Positions 33,048-48,021 are shown, counted from the first letter of the stretch. The stretch: DNA of 64,000 nucleotides from Staphylococcus aureus (GCF_001027105.1 NZ_CP011526.1:434001-498000), one strand, 5' to 3'. A program made the numbers and translations. Notes: generated by a model from the letters alone, not told the origin.

Positions 33048-33167
33048 GGGTTGCTTGACTGCGACTAGTTCAGATGCCAATAGATTTGATTTTTGTGGTT
33101 CTAAAAATAATCACAAATCATGGTCGCTATTGTTGCAGTAATTAGTTGCTCTTTGGCAACCTTTTTA
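33048..33167 (+). other. Nested-helix RNA ending in a terminator between pstA and holB
   Basis: GGGTTGC (33048-33054) pairs with GGCAACC (33155-33161), followed by five Ts. Inside, TGCGAC (about 33060) pairs with GTCGC (about 33123), and TTGTGGTT pairs with AATCACAA around 33093-33116. A local GTTGC/GCAAC hairpin (33145-33160) competes for the same 3' arm. At minimum this is a pstA terminator; the alternatives suggest a regulated leader for holB. Confidence 0.55.
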
Positions 33168-33195
33168 TATAAAAGCAAAAGGGAGTTTGTAATGA

Positions 33196-34122
33196 ATGGA
33201 TGAACAGCAACAATTGACGAATGCATATCATTCAAATAAATTATCGCATGCCTATTTATTTGAAGGTGATGATGCACAAACGATGAAACAAGTTGCGATT
33301 AATTTTGCAAAGCTTATTTTATGTCAAACAGATAGTCAATGTGAAACAAAGGTTAGTACATATAATCATCCAGACTTTATGTATATATCAACAACTGAGA
33401 ATGCAATTAAGAAAGAACAAGTTGAACAACTTGTGCGTCATATGAATCAACTTCCTATAGAAAGCACAAATAAAGTGTACATCATTGAAGACTTTGAAAA
33501 GTTAACTGTTCAAGGGGAAAACAGTATCTTGAAATTTCTTGAAGAACCACCGGACAATACGATTGCTATTTTATTGTCTACAAAACCTGAGCAAATTTTA
33601 GACACAATCCATTCAAGGTGTCAGCATGTATATTTCAAGCCTATTGATAAAGAAAAGTTTATAAATAGATTAGTTGAACAAAACATGTCTAAGCCAGTAG
33701 CTGAAATGATTAGTACTTATACTACGCAAATAGATAATGCAATGGCTTTAAATGAAGAATTTGATTTATTAGCATTAAGGAAATCAGTTATACGTTGGTG
33801 TGAATTGTTGCTTACTAATAAGCCAATGGCACTTATAGGTATTATTGATTTATTGAAACAGGCTAAAAATAAAAAACTGCAATCTTTAACTATTGCAGCT
33901 GTGAATGGTTTCTTCGAAGATATCATACATACAAAGGTAAATGTAGAGGATAAACAAATATATAGTGATTTAAAAAATGATATTGATCAATATGCGCAAA
34001 AGTTGTCGTTTAATCAATTAATTTTGATGTTTGATCAACTGACGGAAGCACATAAGAAATTGAATCAAAATGTAAATCCAACGCTTGTATTTGAACAAAT
34101 CGTAATTAAGGGTGTGAGTTAG
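33196..34122 (+). CDS. holB: DNA polymerase III subunit delta'
   Basis: 308 aa. Clamp-loader subunit. The N-terminal domain (LSHAYLFEGD at 15-24, KVYIIEDFEKL near 95) matches the DnaX-like AAA+ fold but lacks a functional Walker A, and the SRC motif is present (IHSRCQHVYFKP). The four-Cys zinc module seen in DnaX is reduced. ATG 33196 is preceded by AAGGGAG. The ricT ATG follows its stop without a gap. Confidence 0.93.
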   Translation: MDEQQQLTNAYHSNKLSHAYLFEGDDAQTMKQVAINFAKLILCQTDSQCETKVSTYNHPDFMYISTTENAIKKEQVEQLVRHMNQLPIESTNKVYIIEDFEKLTVQGENSILKFLEEPPDNTIAILLSTKPEQILDTIHSRCQHVYFKPIDKEKFINRLVEQNMSKPVAEMISTYTTQIDNAMALNEEFDLLALRKSVIRWCELLLTNKPMALIGIIDLLKQAKNKKLQSLTIAAVNGFFEDIIHTKVNVEDKQIYSDLKNDIDQYAQKLSFNQLILMFDQLTEAHKKLNQNVNPTLVFEQIVIKGVS

Positions 34123-34926
34123 ATGCCAAATGTAATAGGTGTTCAGTTTCAAAAAGCGGGAAAATTAGAATATTATACACCTAATGATATACAAGTAGAT
34201 ATAGAAGACTGGGTAGTTGTCGAATCTAAAAGAGGCATAGAGATAGGTATTGTTAAAAATCCATTAATGGATATTGCTGAAGAGGATGTTGTGTTACCTC
34301 TTAAAAATATTATTCGCATTGCTGATGACAAAGATATTGATAAATTTAATTGTAATGAACGAGATGCTGAAAATGCATTAATACTATGTAAAGACATTGT
34401 AAGAGAACAAGGTTTGGACATGCGTTTAGTCAATTGCGAATATACATTAGATAAATCGAAAGTTATTTTTAATTTTACGGCGGATGATCGTATTGATTTT
34501 AGAAAATTAGTAAAAATATTAGCGCAACATTTAAAAACACGTATCGAGTTGAGACAAATTGGTGTAAGGGATGAAGCCAAATTGCTTGGCGGTATCGGAC
34601 CTTGTGGTAGGTCGTTATGTTGTTCTACATTTTTAGGGGATTTTGAACCAGTATCGATTAAGATGGCTAAGGATCAAAATTTATCATTAAATCCAACTAA
34701 AATTTCTGGTGCATGTGGTCGTTTGATGTGTTGTTTAAAATATGAAAATGACTATTATGAGGAAGTACGTGCACAATTACCTGATATTGGTGAAGCAATT
34801 GAAACGCCTGATGGTAACGGGAAAGTAGTTGCTTTAAATATATTAGACATTTCTATGCAGGTGAAGCTTGAGGGACATGAACAGCCACTTGAATATAAAT
34901 TAGAAGAAATAGAAACTATGCATTAA
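34123..34926 (+). CDS. ricT: PSP1-domain protein RicT (YaaT), RNase Y specificity factor
   Basis: 267 aa. The PSP1 domain contains the diagnostic Cys-rich segment CGRSLCC (near 162) and CGRLMCC (near 197), which in B. subtilis help bind Fe-S clusters in the RicAFT complex that directs RNase Y mRNA processing. The ATG abuts the holB stop, and AAGGGTG within holB serves as RBS. Partner genes ricA and ricF are not in the window. Confidence 0.92.
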   Translation: MPNVIGVQFQKAGKLEYYTPNDIQVDIEDWVVVESKRGIEIGIVKNPLMDIAEEDVVLPLKNIIRIADDKDIDKFNCNERDAENALILCKDIVREQGLDMRLVNCEYTLDKSKVIFNFTADDRIDFRKLVKILAQHLKTRIELRQIGVRDEAKLLGGIGPCGRSLCCSTFLGDFEPVSIKMAKDQNLSLNPTKISGACGRLMCCLKYENDYYEEVRAQLPDIGEAIETPDGNGKVVALNILDISMQVKLEGHEQPLEYKLEEIETMH

Positions 34927-34942
34927 GGAGGCATTATTACAT

Positions 34943-35290
34943 TTGGATCGCAATGAAATATTTGAAAAAATAATGCGTTTAGAAATGAATGTCAATCAAC
35001 TTTCAAAGGAAACTTCAGAATTAAAGGCACTTGCAGTTGAATTAGTAGAAGAAAATGTAGCGCTTCAACTTGAAAATGATAATTTGAAAAAGGTGTTGGG
35101 CAATGATGAACCAACTACTATTGATACTGCGAATTCAAAACCAGCAAAAGCTGTGAAAAAGCCATTACCAAGTAAAGATAATTTGGCTATATTGTATGGA
35201 GAAGGATTTCATATTTGTAAAGGCGAATTATTTGGAAAACATCGACATGGTGAAGATTGTCTGTTCTGTTTAGAAGTTTTAAGTGATTAA
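34943..35290 (+). CDS. yabA: Replication initiation control protein YabA
   Basis: 115 aa. The N-terminal coiled coil (residues about 3-55) is followed by a linker and a C-terminal zinc-binding module ([22 protein letters not shown]). In Bacillus it links DnaA to the DnaN clamp and limits initiation. The start is TTG 34943 with AAGGAGG upstream. It ends the pstA-holB-ricT-yabA group. Confidence 0.93.
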
Positions 35291-35339
35291 TCAAGCACAC
35301 TCAAATAGTGTTATAATTATAAATGAATATGGTTTGGAT

Positions 35340-35373
35340 AAGTCTGAGACAATGCATGTTTCAGGCTTTAATT
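35340..35373 (+). terminator. Terminator after yabA
   Basis: AAGTCTGAGAC pairs with GTTTCAGGCTT (11 bp with G-U pairs) and is followed by a short T run. Confidence 0.7.
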
Positions 35374-35563
35374 GTGTATAAAGTTTTGGTGATTGCATAA
35401 GAGATGGCGGTACTAAATGTTATTATTAAGTGTGCACGCAGTATCATTAGTTATAAAATGTAGCTGTTAAAAGTCAAAAATACATCGAATGTAGTTAGGC
35501 ATATAATATAAAAAGAGTTTTCAATTACTCAATAGAAAAAGGTTGTCTTCATAGGAGTTAAAA

Positions 35564-36289
35564 ATGTTAAAAGAGAATGAACGATTTGATCAACTAATCA
35601 AAGAAGATTTTAGTATTATTCAAAATGATGATGTTTTTTCATTTTCAACGGATGCTTTGTTGTTAGGGCATTTTACAAAACCTAGAACAAAAGATATTGT
35701 GTTGGACTTATGTTCAGGCAATGGGGTGATACCCTTGTTATTGTTTGCGAAACATCCACGACATATAGAAGGTGTTGAGATTCAAAAAACACTTGTCGAT
35801 ATGGCGCGACGCACATTTCAATTCAATGATGTTGATGAATATTTAACAATGCATCACATGGATTTGAAAAACGTTACTAAAGTATTTAAACCTTCACAAT
35901 ATACTTTAGTAACGTGTAATCCGCCTTATTTTAAAGAGAATCAGCAACACCAACATCAAAAAGAAGCACATAAGATAGCGAGACATGAGATTATGTGTAC
36001 ACTTGAAGATTGCATGATTGCAGCCCGTCATTTATTAAAAGAAGGTGGCAGGCTAAACATGGTACATCGTGCAGAGAGACTAATGGATGTCTTGTTTGAA
36101 ATGAGAAAAGTGAATATTGAACCTAAGAAAGTCGTTTTTATATATAGTAAAGTAGGGAAATCAGCACAAACGATAGTAGTAGAAGGTCGAAAAGGTGGAA
36201 ATCAAGGTTTAGAAATCATGCCCCCATTTTATATTTATAATGAAGATGGTAATTATAGCGAAGAAATGAAGGAAGTATATTATGGATAG
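35564..36289 (+). CDS. trmN6: tRNA1(Val) (adenine-N6)-methyltransferase family protein
   Basis: 241 aa. Rossmann SAM-binding motif LDLCSGNGVIPLLLF (about 46-60) and the N6-adenine methylase motif NPPYF (about 122-126) are visible. The family modifies A37 of tRNA; the B. subtilis orthologue is YabB. It overlaps the following GIY-YIG gene by 8 nt, so the three genes to rsmI form an operon. Confidence 0.9.
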   Translation: MLKENERFDQLIKEDFSIIQNDDVFSFSTDALLLGHFTKPRTKDIVLDLCSGNGVIPLLLFAKHPRHIEGVEIQKTLVDMARRTFQFNDVDEYLTMHHMDLKNVTKVFKPSQYTLVTCNPPYFKENQQHQHQKEAHKIARHEIMCTLEDCMIAARHLLKEGGRLNMVHRAERLMDVLFEMRKVNIEPKKVVFIYSKVGKSAQTIVVEGRKGGNQGLEIMPPFYIYNEDGNYSEEMKEVYYG

Positions 36290-36530
36290 TCATTTTGTAT
36301 ATATTGTAAAATGTAGTGATGGAAGTTTATATACAGGATACGCTAAAGACGTTAATGCACGTGTTGAAAAACATAACCGAGGTCAAGGAGCCAAATATAC
36401 GAAAGTAAGACGTCCGGTGCATTTAGTTTATCAAGAAATGTATGAGACAAAGTCTGAAGCATTGAAGCGTGAATATGAAATTAAAACTTATACCAGACAA
36501 AAGAAATTGCGATTAATTAAGGAGCGATAG
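36282..36530 (+). CDS. GIY-YIG nuclease superfamily protein (YazA-like)
   Basis: 82 aa consisting of a single GIY-YIG domain: FVYIVKCSDGSLYTGYAKDV provides the signature, with Arg in YTKVRRPV and Glu in KREYEIK as candidate catalytic residues. Function in this small family is unclear. The ATG lies inside trmN6. Confidence 0.9.
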   Translation: MDSHFVYIVKCSDGSLYTGYAKDVNARVEKHNRGQGAKYTKVRRPVHLVYQEMYETKSEALKREYEIKTYTRQKKLRLIKER

Positions 36531-36531
36531 T

Positions 36532-37371
36532 ATGGCTGTATTATATTTAGTGGGCACACCAATTGGTAATTTAGCAGATATTACTTATAGAGCAGTTGAT
36601 GTATTGAAACGTGTTGATATGATTGCTTGTGAAGACACTAGAGTAACTAGTAAACTGTGTAATCATTATGATATTCCAACTCCATTAAAGTCATATCACG
36701 AACATAACAAGGATAAGCAGACTGCTTTTATCATTGAACAGTTAGAATTAGGTCTTGACGTTGCGCTCGTATCTGATGCTGGATTGCCCTTAATTAGTGA
36801 TCCTGGATACGAATTAGTAGTGGCAGCCAGAGAAGCTAATATTAAAGTAGAGACTGTGCCTGGACCTAATGCTGGGCTGACGGCTTTGATGGCTAGTGGA
36901 TTACCTTCATATGTATATACATTTTTAGGATTTTTGCCACGAAAAGAGAAAGAAAAAAGTGCTGTATTAGAGCAACGTATGCATGAAAATAGCACATTAA
37001 TTATATACGAATCACCGCATCGTGTGACAGATACATTAAAAACAATTGCAAAGATAGATGCAACACGACAAGTATCACTAGGGCGTGAATTAACTAAGAA
37101 GTTCGAACAAATTGTAACTGATGATGTAACACAATTACAAGCATTGATTCAGCAAGGCGATGTACCATTGAAAGGCGAATTCGTTATCTTAATTGAAGGT
37201 GCTAAAGCGAACAATGAGATATCGTGGTTTGATGATTTATCTATCAATGAGCATGTTGATCATTATATTCAAACTTCACAGATGAAACCAAAACAAGCTA
37301 TTAAAAAAGTTGCTGAAGAACGACAACTTAAAACGAATGAAGTATATAATATTTATCATCAAATAAGTTAA
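36532..37371 (+). CDS. rsmI: 16S rRNA (cytidine-1402-2'-O)-methyltransferase
   Basis: 279 aa. Tetrapyrrole-methylase-fold protein with LVGTPIGNLADITYRA at the N-terminus, SDAGLPLISDPGYEL and PGPNAGLTALMASGLP, all diagnostic of RsmI. It methylates C1402 in the decoding centre. It starts 1 nt after the GIY-YIG gene with AAGGAG upstream. Confidence 0.95.
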   Translation: MAVLYLVGTPIGNLADITYRAVDVLKRVDMIACEDTRVTSKLCNHYDIPTPLKSYHEHNKDKQTAFIIEQLELGLDVALVSDAGLPLISDPGYELVVAAREANIKVETVPGPNAGLTALMASGLPSYVYTFLGFLPRKEKEKSAVLEQRMHENSTLIIYESPHRVTDTLKTIAKIDATRQVSLGRELTKKFEQIVTDDVTQLQALIQQGDVPLKGEFVILIEGAKANNEISWFDDLSINEHVDHYIQTSQMKPKQAIKKVAEERQLKTNEVYNIYHQIS

Positions 37372-37628
37372 TCACTTTATCGATTATATGAAATTTTAAA
37401 CGATTTTATAAACGCAAGCTGTAATTTTAAATGGTAAGTTATCATTTTGCATTGATACTGATAAAATGATGTTGACTATGATAAAAAAATGATGACATCG
37501 ACGTTTTTTAATGTAAAATAAATACATTGAAAGTAATAAATACCTTAACATTGAATAAGATGAAAATGAGATGACGAGATAAATGTTCGCGTCCGTTGAA
37601 ATGCATAGAAATCTTAGATATTATTTGA

Positions 37629-39629
<2,001 letters not shown>

Positions 39630-39659
39630 CTGTATTTTTAAAAATTAGGAGAGATAATT

Positions 39660-40433
39660 ATGTTAATCGATACACATGTCCATTTAAATGATGAGCAATA
39701 CGATGATGATTTGAGTGAAGTGATTACACGTGCTAGAGAAGCAGGTGTTGATCGTATGTTTGTAGTTGGTTTTAACAAATCGACAATTGAACGCGCGATG
39801 AAATTAATCGATGAGTATGATTTTTTATATGGCATTATCGGTTGGCATCCAGTTGACGCAATTGATTTTACAGAAGAACACTTGGAATGGATTGAATCTT
39901 TAGCTCAGCATCCAAAAGTGATTGGTATTGGTGAAATGGGATTAGATTATCACTGGGATAAATCTCCTGCAGATGTTCAAAAGGAAGTTTTTAGAAAGCA
40001 AATTGCTTTAGCTAAGCGTTTGAAGTTACCAATTATCATTCATAACCGTGAAGCAACTCAAGACTGTATCGATATCTTATTGGAGGAGCATGCTGAAGAG
40101 GTAGGCGGGATTATGCATAGCTTTAGTGGTTCTCCAGAAATTGCAGATATTGTAACTAATAAGCTGAATTTTTATATTTCATTAGGTGGACCTGTGACAT
40201 TTAAAAATGCTAAACAGCCTAAAGAAGTTGCTAAGCATGTGTCAATGGAGCGTTTGCTAGTTGAAACCGATGCACCGTATCTTTCGCCACATCCGTATAG
40301 AGGGAAGCGAAATGAACCGGCGAGAGTAACTTTAGTAGCTGAACAAATTGCTGAATTAAAAGGCTTATCTTATGAAGAAGTGTGCGAACAAACAACTAAA
40401 AATGCAGAGAAATTGTTTAATTTAAATTCATAA
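39660..40433 (+). CDS. tatD: TatD family metal-dependent DNase
   Basis: 257 aa. Amidohydrolase-like TIM barrel with metal ligands DTHVHLND (4-11), the Glu in GIGEMGLDYHWD, H in IIIHNREA, HSFSGS and ETDAPYLSP. The family shows 3'-5' DNase and DNA-repair activity. AGGAGAG precedes the ATG. It lies 30 nt after metG, as in Bacillus (yabD). Confidence 0.93.
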   Translation: MLIDTHVHLNDEQYDDDLSEVITRAREAGVDRMFVVGFNKSTIERAMKLIDEYDFLYGIIGWHPVDAIDFTEEHLEWIESLAQHPKVIGIGEMGLDYHWDKSPADVQKEVFRKQIALAKRLKLPIIIHNREATQDCIDILLEEHAEEVGGIMHSFSGSPEIADIVTNKLNFYISLGGPVTFKNAKQPKEVAKHVSMERLLVETDAPYLSPHPYRGKRNEPARVTLVAEQIAELKGLSYEEVCEQTTKNAEKLFNLNS

Positions 40434-40436
40434 AGT

Positions 40437-40516
40437 TAAAAGTGAGAAAGATCACCGCCATAAATGTAAACGATGCTATATTCGTTTAATATGCTATGGT
40501 TCTTTCTCACTTTTTT
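40437..40516 (+). terminator. Long terminator hairpin after tatD
   Basis: AAAAGTGAGAAAGA pairs with TCTTTCTCACTTTT; inside, TAAACGA pairs with TCGTTTA, giving an almost continuous 80-nt hairpin ending in Ts. Confidence 0.85.
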
Positions 40517-40599
40517 AAATTAAAATATCGTGCATGTGGAATACGTGCGATAGAGATGGTTAGAGCTTTGAAATTAAGAATTGTAGGAAGGCGTTTTAA

Positions 40600-42040
<1,441 letters not shown>

Positions 42041-42044
42041 ATGA

Positions 42045-42114
42045 TTGACAAAGCAAAGCACTATTGTTAAAATTTAAATTTTGTTTGACGAAAACGTTGC
42101 AAATATGGTATTAT
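42045..42114 (+). promoter_or_regulatory. Tandem veg promoters
   Basis: P1: TTGACA (42045-42050), 17 bp, TAAAAT (42068-42073). P2: TTGACG (42085-42090), 18 bp, TATTAT (42109-42114). The veg promoter of Bacillus is known for great strength. Confidence 0.7.
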
Positions 42115-42139
42115 GTAACTTGTAGCGAGGTGGAGCAAT

Positions 42140-42403
42140 ATGCCAAAATCAATTTTGGACATCAAAAATTCTATTGATTGTCATGTAGGAAATCGTATTG
42201 TACTGAAAGCCAATGGAGGCCGTAAGAAAACAATAAAACGTTCTGGAATTTTAAAAGAAACATATCCGTCAGTTTTCATTGTTGAGTTAGATCAAGACAA
42301 ACACAACTTTGAGAGAGTATCTTATACATACACTGATGTGTTAACTGAAAATGTTCAAGTTTCATTTGAAGAGGATAATCATCACGAATCAATTGCACAC
42401 TAA
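42140..42403 (+). CDS. veg: Veg family protein
   Basis: 87 aa, basic with an Sm-like beta core. [21 protein letters not shown] and [10 protein letters not shown] are conserved Veg features. In Bacillus Veg affects biofilm matrix expression; its biochemical role is unsettled. GAGGTGGAG precedes the ATG. Monocistronic, with its own promoters and terminator. Confidence 0.92.
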   Translation: MPKSILDIKNSIDCHVGNRIVLKANGGRKKTIKRSGILKETYPSVFIVELDQDKHNFERVSYTYTDVLTENVQVSFEEDNHHESIAH

Positions 42404-42465
42404 ATAAGACATATAGAGATGTTAGACGTTTCTTAGTATAAGAAGTAAATATTATGATAATTATT

Positions 42466-42498
42466 TGAGTGTTGGGCATTATGTTCAATACTCTTTTT
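42466..42498 (+). terminator. Terminator after veg
   Basis: GAGTGTTG pairs with CAATACTC followed by five Ts. The rest of the 309-bp gap to ispE is AT-rich, with only a possible -10 (TAAAAT near 42675). Confidence 0.75.
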
Positions 42499-42712
42499 AT
42501 TTACAAAATGTTTAACACTGATGTTTCGCTTATAGATTTTTCAGTAAATGGATAATTGTATTTATAAACACAAATACAAGTAAATACTAAGTAATTAGAT
42601 GGAGAAAATTACTTTTTTATTAAAAAAACACTAAAAAACAAATTAAAATGTCAAATATTAATTCTCTTTATGTTAAAATCATCATATTAAGATAACGAAA
42701 AGAGGGCGGAAA

Positions 42713-43561
42713 ATGATATATGAAACGGCACCAGCCAAAATTAATTTTACGCTCGATACACTTTTTAAAAGAAATGATGGCTATCATGAGATTGAAATGA
42801 TAATGACAACAGTTGATTTAAATGATCGTTTAACTTTTCATAAAAGAAAAGATCGAAAGATAGTTGTTGAGATTGAACATAATTATGTGCCTTCTAATCA
42901 TAAAAATCTCGCATATCGTGCAGCGCAACTATTTATTGAGCAATATCAACTAAAGCAAGGTGTAACAATTTCTATCGATAAAGAAATACCTGTTTCTGCT
43001 GGCTTAGCTGGAGGTTCGGCTGATGCAGCAGCAACGTTAAGAGGATTGAATCGACTTTTTGATATAGGGGCGAGTTTGGAAGAATTGGCTCTACTAGGCA
43101 GTAAAATCGGGACAGATATTCCGTTTTGTATTTATAATAAAACTGCACTATGTACTGGAAGAGGAGAGAAAATCGAGTTTTTAAATAAACCACCTTCAGC
43201 TTGGGTGATTCTTGCTAAACCAAACTTAGGCATATCATCACCAGATATATTTAAGTTGATTAATTTAGATAAGCGTTACGACGTACATACGAAAATGTGT
43301 TATGAGGCCTTAGAAAATCGAGATTATCAACAATTATGTCAAAGTTTGTCTAATCGATTAGAGCCAATTTCTGTTTCAAAACACCCACAAATCGATAAAT
43401 TAAAAAATAATATGTTGAAAAGTGGTGCAGATGGTGCGTTAATGAGTGGAAGCGGACCTACTGTGTATGGGCTAGCACGAAAAGAAAGCCAAGCAAAAAA
43501 TATTTATAATGCAGTTAACGGTTGTTGTAATGAAGTGTACTTAGTTAGACTATTAGGATAG
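42713..43561 (+). CDS. ispE: 4-diphosphocytidyl-2-C-methyl-D-erythritol kinase-like protein
   Basis: 282 aa, GHMP kinase family. ATP motif [20 protein letters not shown] (about 89-108) and the C-terminal [11 protein letters not shown] are present. The name follows the family. S. aureus makes isoprenoids by the mevalonate route, so a classical MEP role is doubtful there; this is known context, not seen here. RBS GAGGGCGG. purR follows after 13 nt. Confidence 0.85.
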
Positions 43562-43574
43562 AAGGGTTGAAAAG

Positions 43575-44399
43575 ATGAGATATAAACGAAGCGAGAGAAT
43601 TGTTTTTATGACGCAATATTTGATGAACCATCCGAATAAATTGATTCCATTAACTTTTTTTGTGAAAAAATTTAAACAGGCGAAGTCTTCAATAAGTGAA
43701 GATGTCCAAATTATAAAAAATACATTCCAAAAAGAAAAGTTAGGTACAGTAATTACTACTGCTGGCGCAAGTGGTGGTGTTACGTATAAACCAATGATGA
43801 GTAAAGAAGAGGCGACTGAAGTTGTTAATGAGGTCATTACTCTATTAGAAGAGAAAGAACGTTTGTTACCTGGCGGATATTTATTTTTATCAGATTTGGT
43901 AGGTAATCCATCGCTACTAAACAAAGTTGGTAAGTTAATTGCCAGTATTTACATGGAAGAAAAATTAGATGCTGTTGTTACCATTGCGACAAAAGGTATT
44001 TCATTGGCAAATGCGGTTGCTAATATTTTAAATTTACCAGTAGTAGTGATTAGAAAAGACAACAAGGTGACTGAAGGTTCTACAGTTTCAATTAATTACG
44101 TTTCAGGATCTTCAAGAAAAATAGAAACAATGGTACTTTCGAAGAGAACTTTAGCAGAAAATTCAAATGTTTTAGTTGTCGATGATTTTATGAGGGCTGG
44201 TGGCTCTATTAATGGTGTTATGAATTTAATGAATGAGTTTAAAGCCCATGTAAAAGGGGTATCAGTACTTGTAGAATCAAAAGAAGTTAAACAAAGATTG
44301 ATTGAAGATTATACTTCCTTAGTGAAATTATCTGATGTAGATGAATATAATCAAGAGTTTAACGTAGAACCTGGCAACAGTTTATCTAAGTTTTCATAA
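43575..44399 (+). CDS. purR: Purine operon repressor PurR
   Basis: 274 aa. A winged helix N-terminal domain (about 1-75) and a phosphoribosyltransferase-like domain with the PRPP loop VLVVDDFMRAGGS (about 200-212). In Gram-positives, PRPP binding releases PurR from pur operators. RidA and SpoVG genes follow. AAGGGTTG precedes the ATG. Confidence 0.95.
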   Translation: MRYKRSERIVFMTQYLMNHPNKLIPLTFFVKKFKQAKSSISEDVQIIKNTFQKEKLGTVITTAGASGGVTYKPMMSKEEATEVVNEVITLLEEKERLLPGGYLFLSDLVGNPSLLNKVGKLIASIYMEEKLDAVVTIATKGISLANAVANILNLPVVVIRKDNKVTEGSTVSINYVSGSSRKIETMVLSKRTLAENSNVLVVDDFMRAGGSINGVMNLMNEFKAHVKGVSVLVESKEVKQRLIEDYTSLVKLSDVDEYNQEFNVEPGNSLSKFS

Positions 44400-44415
44400 A
44401 AGGAGTTTTAGTATT

Positions 44416-44796
44416 ATGAAAATCATTAACACAACAAGATTACCGGAAGCACTTGGACCATATTCGCATGCAACAGTTGTGAATGGTATGGTTTATACTT
44501 CTGGTCAGATTCCATTGAATATTGATGGACATATCGTAAGCGCTGATGTTCAAGCACAGACAAAACAAGTTTTAGAAAATTTAAAGGTTGTTTTGGAAGA
44601 AGCAGGATCTGATTTGAATTCTGTTGCGAAAGCGACCATTTTCATTAAAGATATGAATGATTTCCAAAAAATAAATGAAGTGTATGGTCAATATTTTAAT
44701 GAACACAAGCCAGCGCGTAGTTGTGTAGAGGTTGCGCGTTTGCCAAAAGATGTGAAAGTAGAAATTGAATTAGTAAGTAAAATTAAGGAATTATAA
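44416..44796 (+). CDS. ridA: RidA family reactive imine/enamine deaminase (YabJ)
   Basis: 126 aa. YjgF/YER057c/UK114 fold: GPYSHATVVNGMVYTSGQIP at the N-terminus and the active-site Arg in PARSCVEVARLP. It hydrolyses reactive 2-aminoacrylate-type enamines. AAAAGGAG precedes the ATG. In S. aureus yabJ and spoVG are cotranscribed; a SigB promoter is reported but I could not place one confidently. Confidence 0.94.
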   Translation: MKIINTTRLPEALGPYSHATVVNGMVYTSGQIPLNIDGHIVSADVQAQTKQVLENLKVVLEEAGSDLNSVAKATIFIKDMNDFQKINEVYGQYFNEHKPARSCVEVARLPKDVKVEIELVSKIKEL

Positions 44797-44867
44797 TTTT
44801 CGATTAATATGTTTAATCAAGCTTCTAAATAAAACAGAGAGATATATACTATAGGGGGGCTCACTAC

Positions 44868-45170
44868 ATGAAAGTGACAGATGTAAGACTTAGAAAAATA
44901 CAAACAGATGGACGAATGAAAGCACTCGTTTCCATTACATTAGATGAAGCTTTCGTAATTCATGATTTACGTGTAATTGAAGGAAACTCTGGCTTGTTCG
45001 TTGCAATGCCAAGTAAACGTACACCAGATGGTGAATTCCGCGACATCGCGCATCCTATTAATTCAGATATGAGACAAGAAATTCAAGATGCAGTGATGAA
45101 AGTATATGATGAAACAGATGAAGTAGTACCAGATAAAAACGCTACATCAGAAGATTCAGAAGAAGCTTAA
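44868..45170 (+). CDS. spoVG: SpoVG family nucleic-acid-binding regulator
   Basis: 100 aa. The conserved [11 protein letters not shown] start, [23 protein letters not shown] centre and acidic tail are complete. In staphylococci SpoVG acts downstream of SigB on capsule and exoprotein genes. GGGGGG lies before the ATG. A TATACT-type -10 is visible at about 44848. Confidence 0.95.
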
Positions 45171-45219
45171 TCAATTTTATATTTAGCGATGTAATACATT
45201 TGCAATAAGTTGATTTGAT

Positions 45220-45258
45220 ACTGTCGATAAAGCATAAAGCTTTGTCGGCAGTTTTTTT
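45220..45258 (+). terminator. Terminator after spoVG
   Basis: ACTGTCGATAAAGC pairs with GCTTTGTCGGCAGT, then seven Ts. The rest of the 45171-45507 gap holds only the glmU promoter. Confidence 0.9.
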
Positions 45259-45446
45259 AGTTTGTATTAATGTTTTTTTATTTTTAATGAAAGGCTAATA
45301 AATATATACGTTAACAGATTATGATGATATGAAAATTATTGATTCATTGCTGATAAAAATTGCGTTTGAATGATGCTCGTATTTTTGAAGTAAGAAAAAA
45401 GTTGTTTTTAAAATTACAACGAATTAAAAACAATGCCTTTTATATG

Positions 45447-45476
45447 TTGAAAGAGTATTGCAGATTAAATTATAAT
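45447..45476 (+). promoter_or_regulatory. glmU promoter
   Basis: TTGAAA (45447-45452), 18-bp spacer, TATAAT (45471-45476). Confidence 0.7.
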
Positions 45477-45498
45477 AATGACGAAGTGTAAAATTTAA

Positions 45499-46866
<1,368 letters not shown>

Positions 46867-47012
46867 TCATTTACGTATTTAAAATGGCTAGGATAAAAGG
46901 ATAATCCTATGTAATATTAATGTAATCTTTATGATTTAATGATTCGCATAGTAATGGAGTTACATTTTATATATAATAGTAATTGCGTAAGTAAATAATT
47001 GGAGGACTATAA

Positions 47013-47978
47013 ATGTTAAATAATGAATATAAGAATTCGTCATTAAAGATTTTTTCATTGAAAGGAAACGAAGCATTAGCGCAAGAAGTTGCTGACCAAG
47101 TAGGAATTGAACTAGGTAAATGTTCAGTTAAACGTTTTAGTGATGGAGAAATTCAAATTAATATCGAAGAGAGTATTCGTGGTTGTGACGTATTTATTAT
47201 TCAACCAACATCATATCCTGTGAATCTACATTTAATGGAATTATTAATTATGATTGATGCTTGTAAACGTGCTTCTGCAGCAACAATCAATATTGTAGTG
47301 CCATATTATGGATATGCAAGACAAGATAGAAAAGCCCGTAGCCGTGAGCCAATCACTGCTAAATTAGTTGCAAACTTAATCGAAACAGCTGGCGCAACTC
47401 GTATGATTGCGTTAGACTTACATGCACCACAAATTCAAGGATTCTTTGATATTCCAATTGACCACTTAATGGGTGTGCCAATTCTTGCTAAACATTTCAA
47501 AGATGATCCGAATATTAACCCAGAAGAATGTGTCGTTGTTTCACCAGACCATGGCGGCGTTACACGTGCACGTAAATTAGCTGACATTTTAAAAACTCCA
47601 ATTGCAATTATAGATAAACGTCGTCCTAGACCAAATGTTGCTGAAGTGATGAACATTGTTGGTGAGATTGAAGGACGTACGGCAATTATTATTGACGATA
47701 TTATTGATACAGCAGGTACAATCACTTTAGCTGCACAAGCATTAAAAGATAAAGGTGCTAAAGAAGTATATGCTTGTTGTACACACCCTGTTTTATCAGG
47801 ACCGGCTAAAGAACGTATCGAAAATTCTGCTATAAAAGAATTAATCGTAACAAACTCAATTCATTTAGATGAAGATCGCAAACCATCTAACACTAAAGAA
47901 TTATCTGTTGCTGGTTTAATCGCACAAGCTATCATTCGTGTATACGAAAGAGAATCAGTTAGCGTATTATTTGACTAA
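47013..47978 (+). CDS. prs: Ribose-phosphate pyrophosphokinase
   Basis: 321 aa. Makes PRPP from ribose 5-phosphate and ATP. Motifs: [17 protein letters not shown], the flexible-loop region [34 protein letters not shown] and the PRPP loop [20 protein letters not shown] precedes the ATG. It sits downstream of glmU as in Bacillus. Confidence 0.97.
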   Translation: MLNNEYKNSSLKIFSLKGNEALAQEVADQVGIELGKCSVKRFSDGEIQINIEESIRGCDVFIIQPTSYPVNLHLMELLIMIDACKRASAATINIVVPYYGYARQDRKARSREPITAKLVANLIETAGATRMIALDLHAPQIQGFFDIPIDHLMGVPILAKHFKDDPNINPEECVVVSPDHGGVTRARKLADILKTPIAIIDKRRPRPNVAEVMNIVGEIEGRTAIIIDDIIDTAGTITLAAQALKDKGAKEVYACCTHPVLSGPAKERIENSAIKELIVTNSIHLDEDRKPSNTKELSVAGLIAQAIIRVYERESVSVLFD

Positions 47979-47992
47979 TATTTAAAAGGCGT

Positions 47993-48021
47993 TTGACGAA
48001 CATATTCCAAACGTGTATAAT
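47993..48021 (+). promoter_or_regulatory. rplY (ctc) promoter
   Basis: TTGACG (47993-47998), 17-bp spacer, TATAAT (48016-48021). A leader of about 100 nt follows, with a small TGCTC/GAGCA hairpin (48091-48105) before the RBS. Confidence 0.75.

Noticed and set aside
44340..44415. SigB promoter before ridA-spoVG
   Set aside because: A GTTT word occurs inside purR but no GGGTAT-like -10 at the correct distance; not supported by sequence alone.
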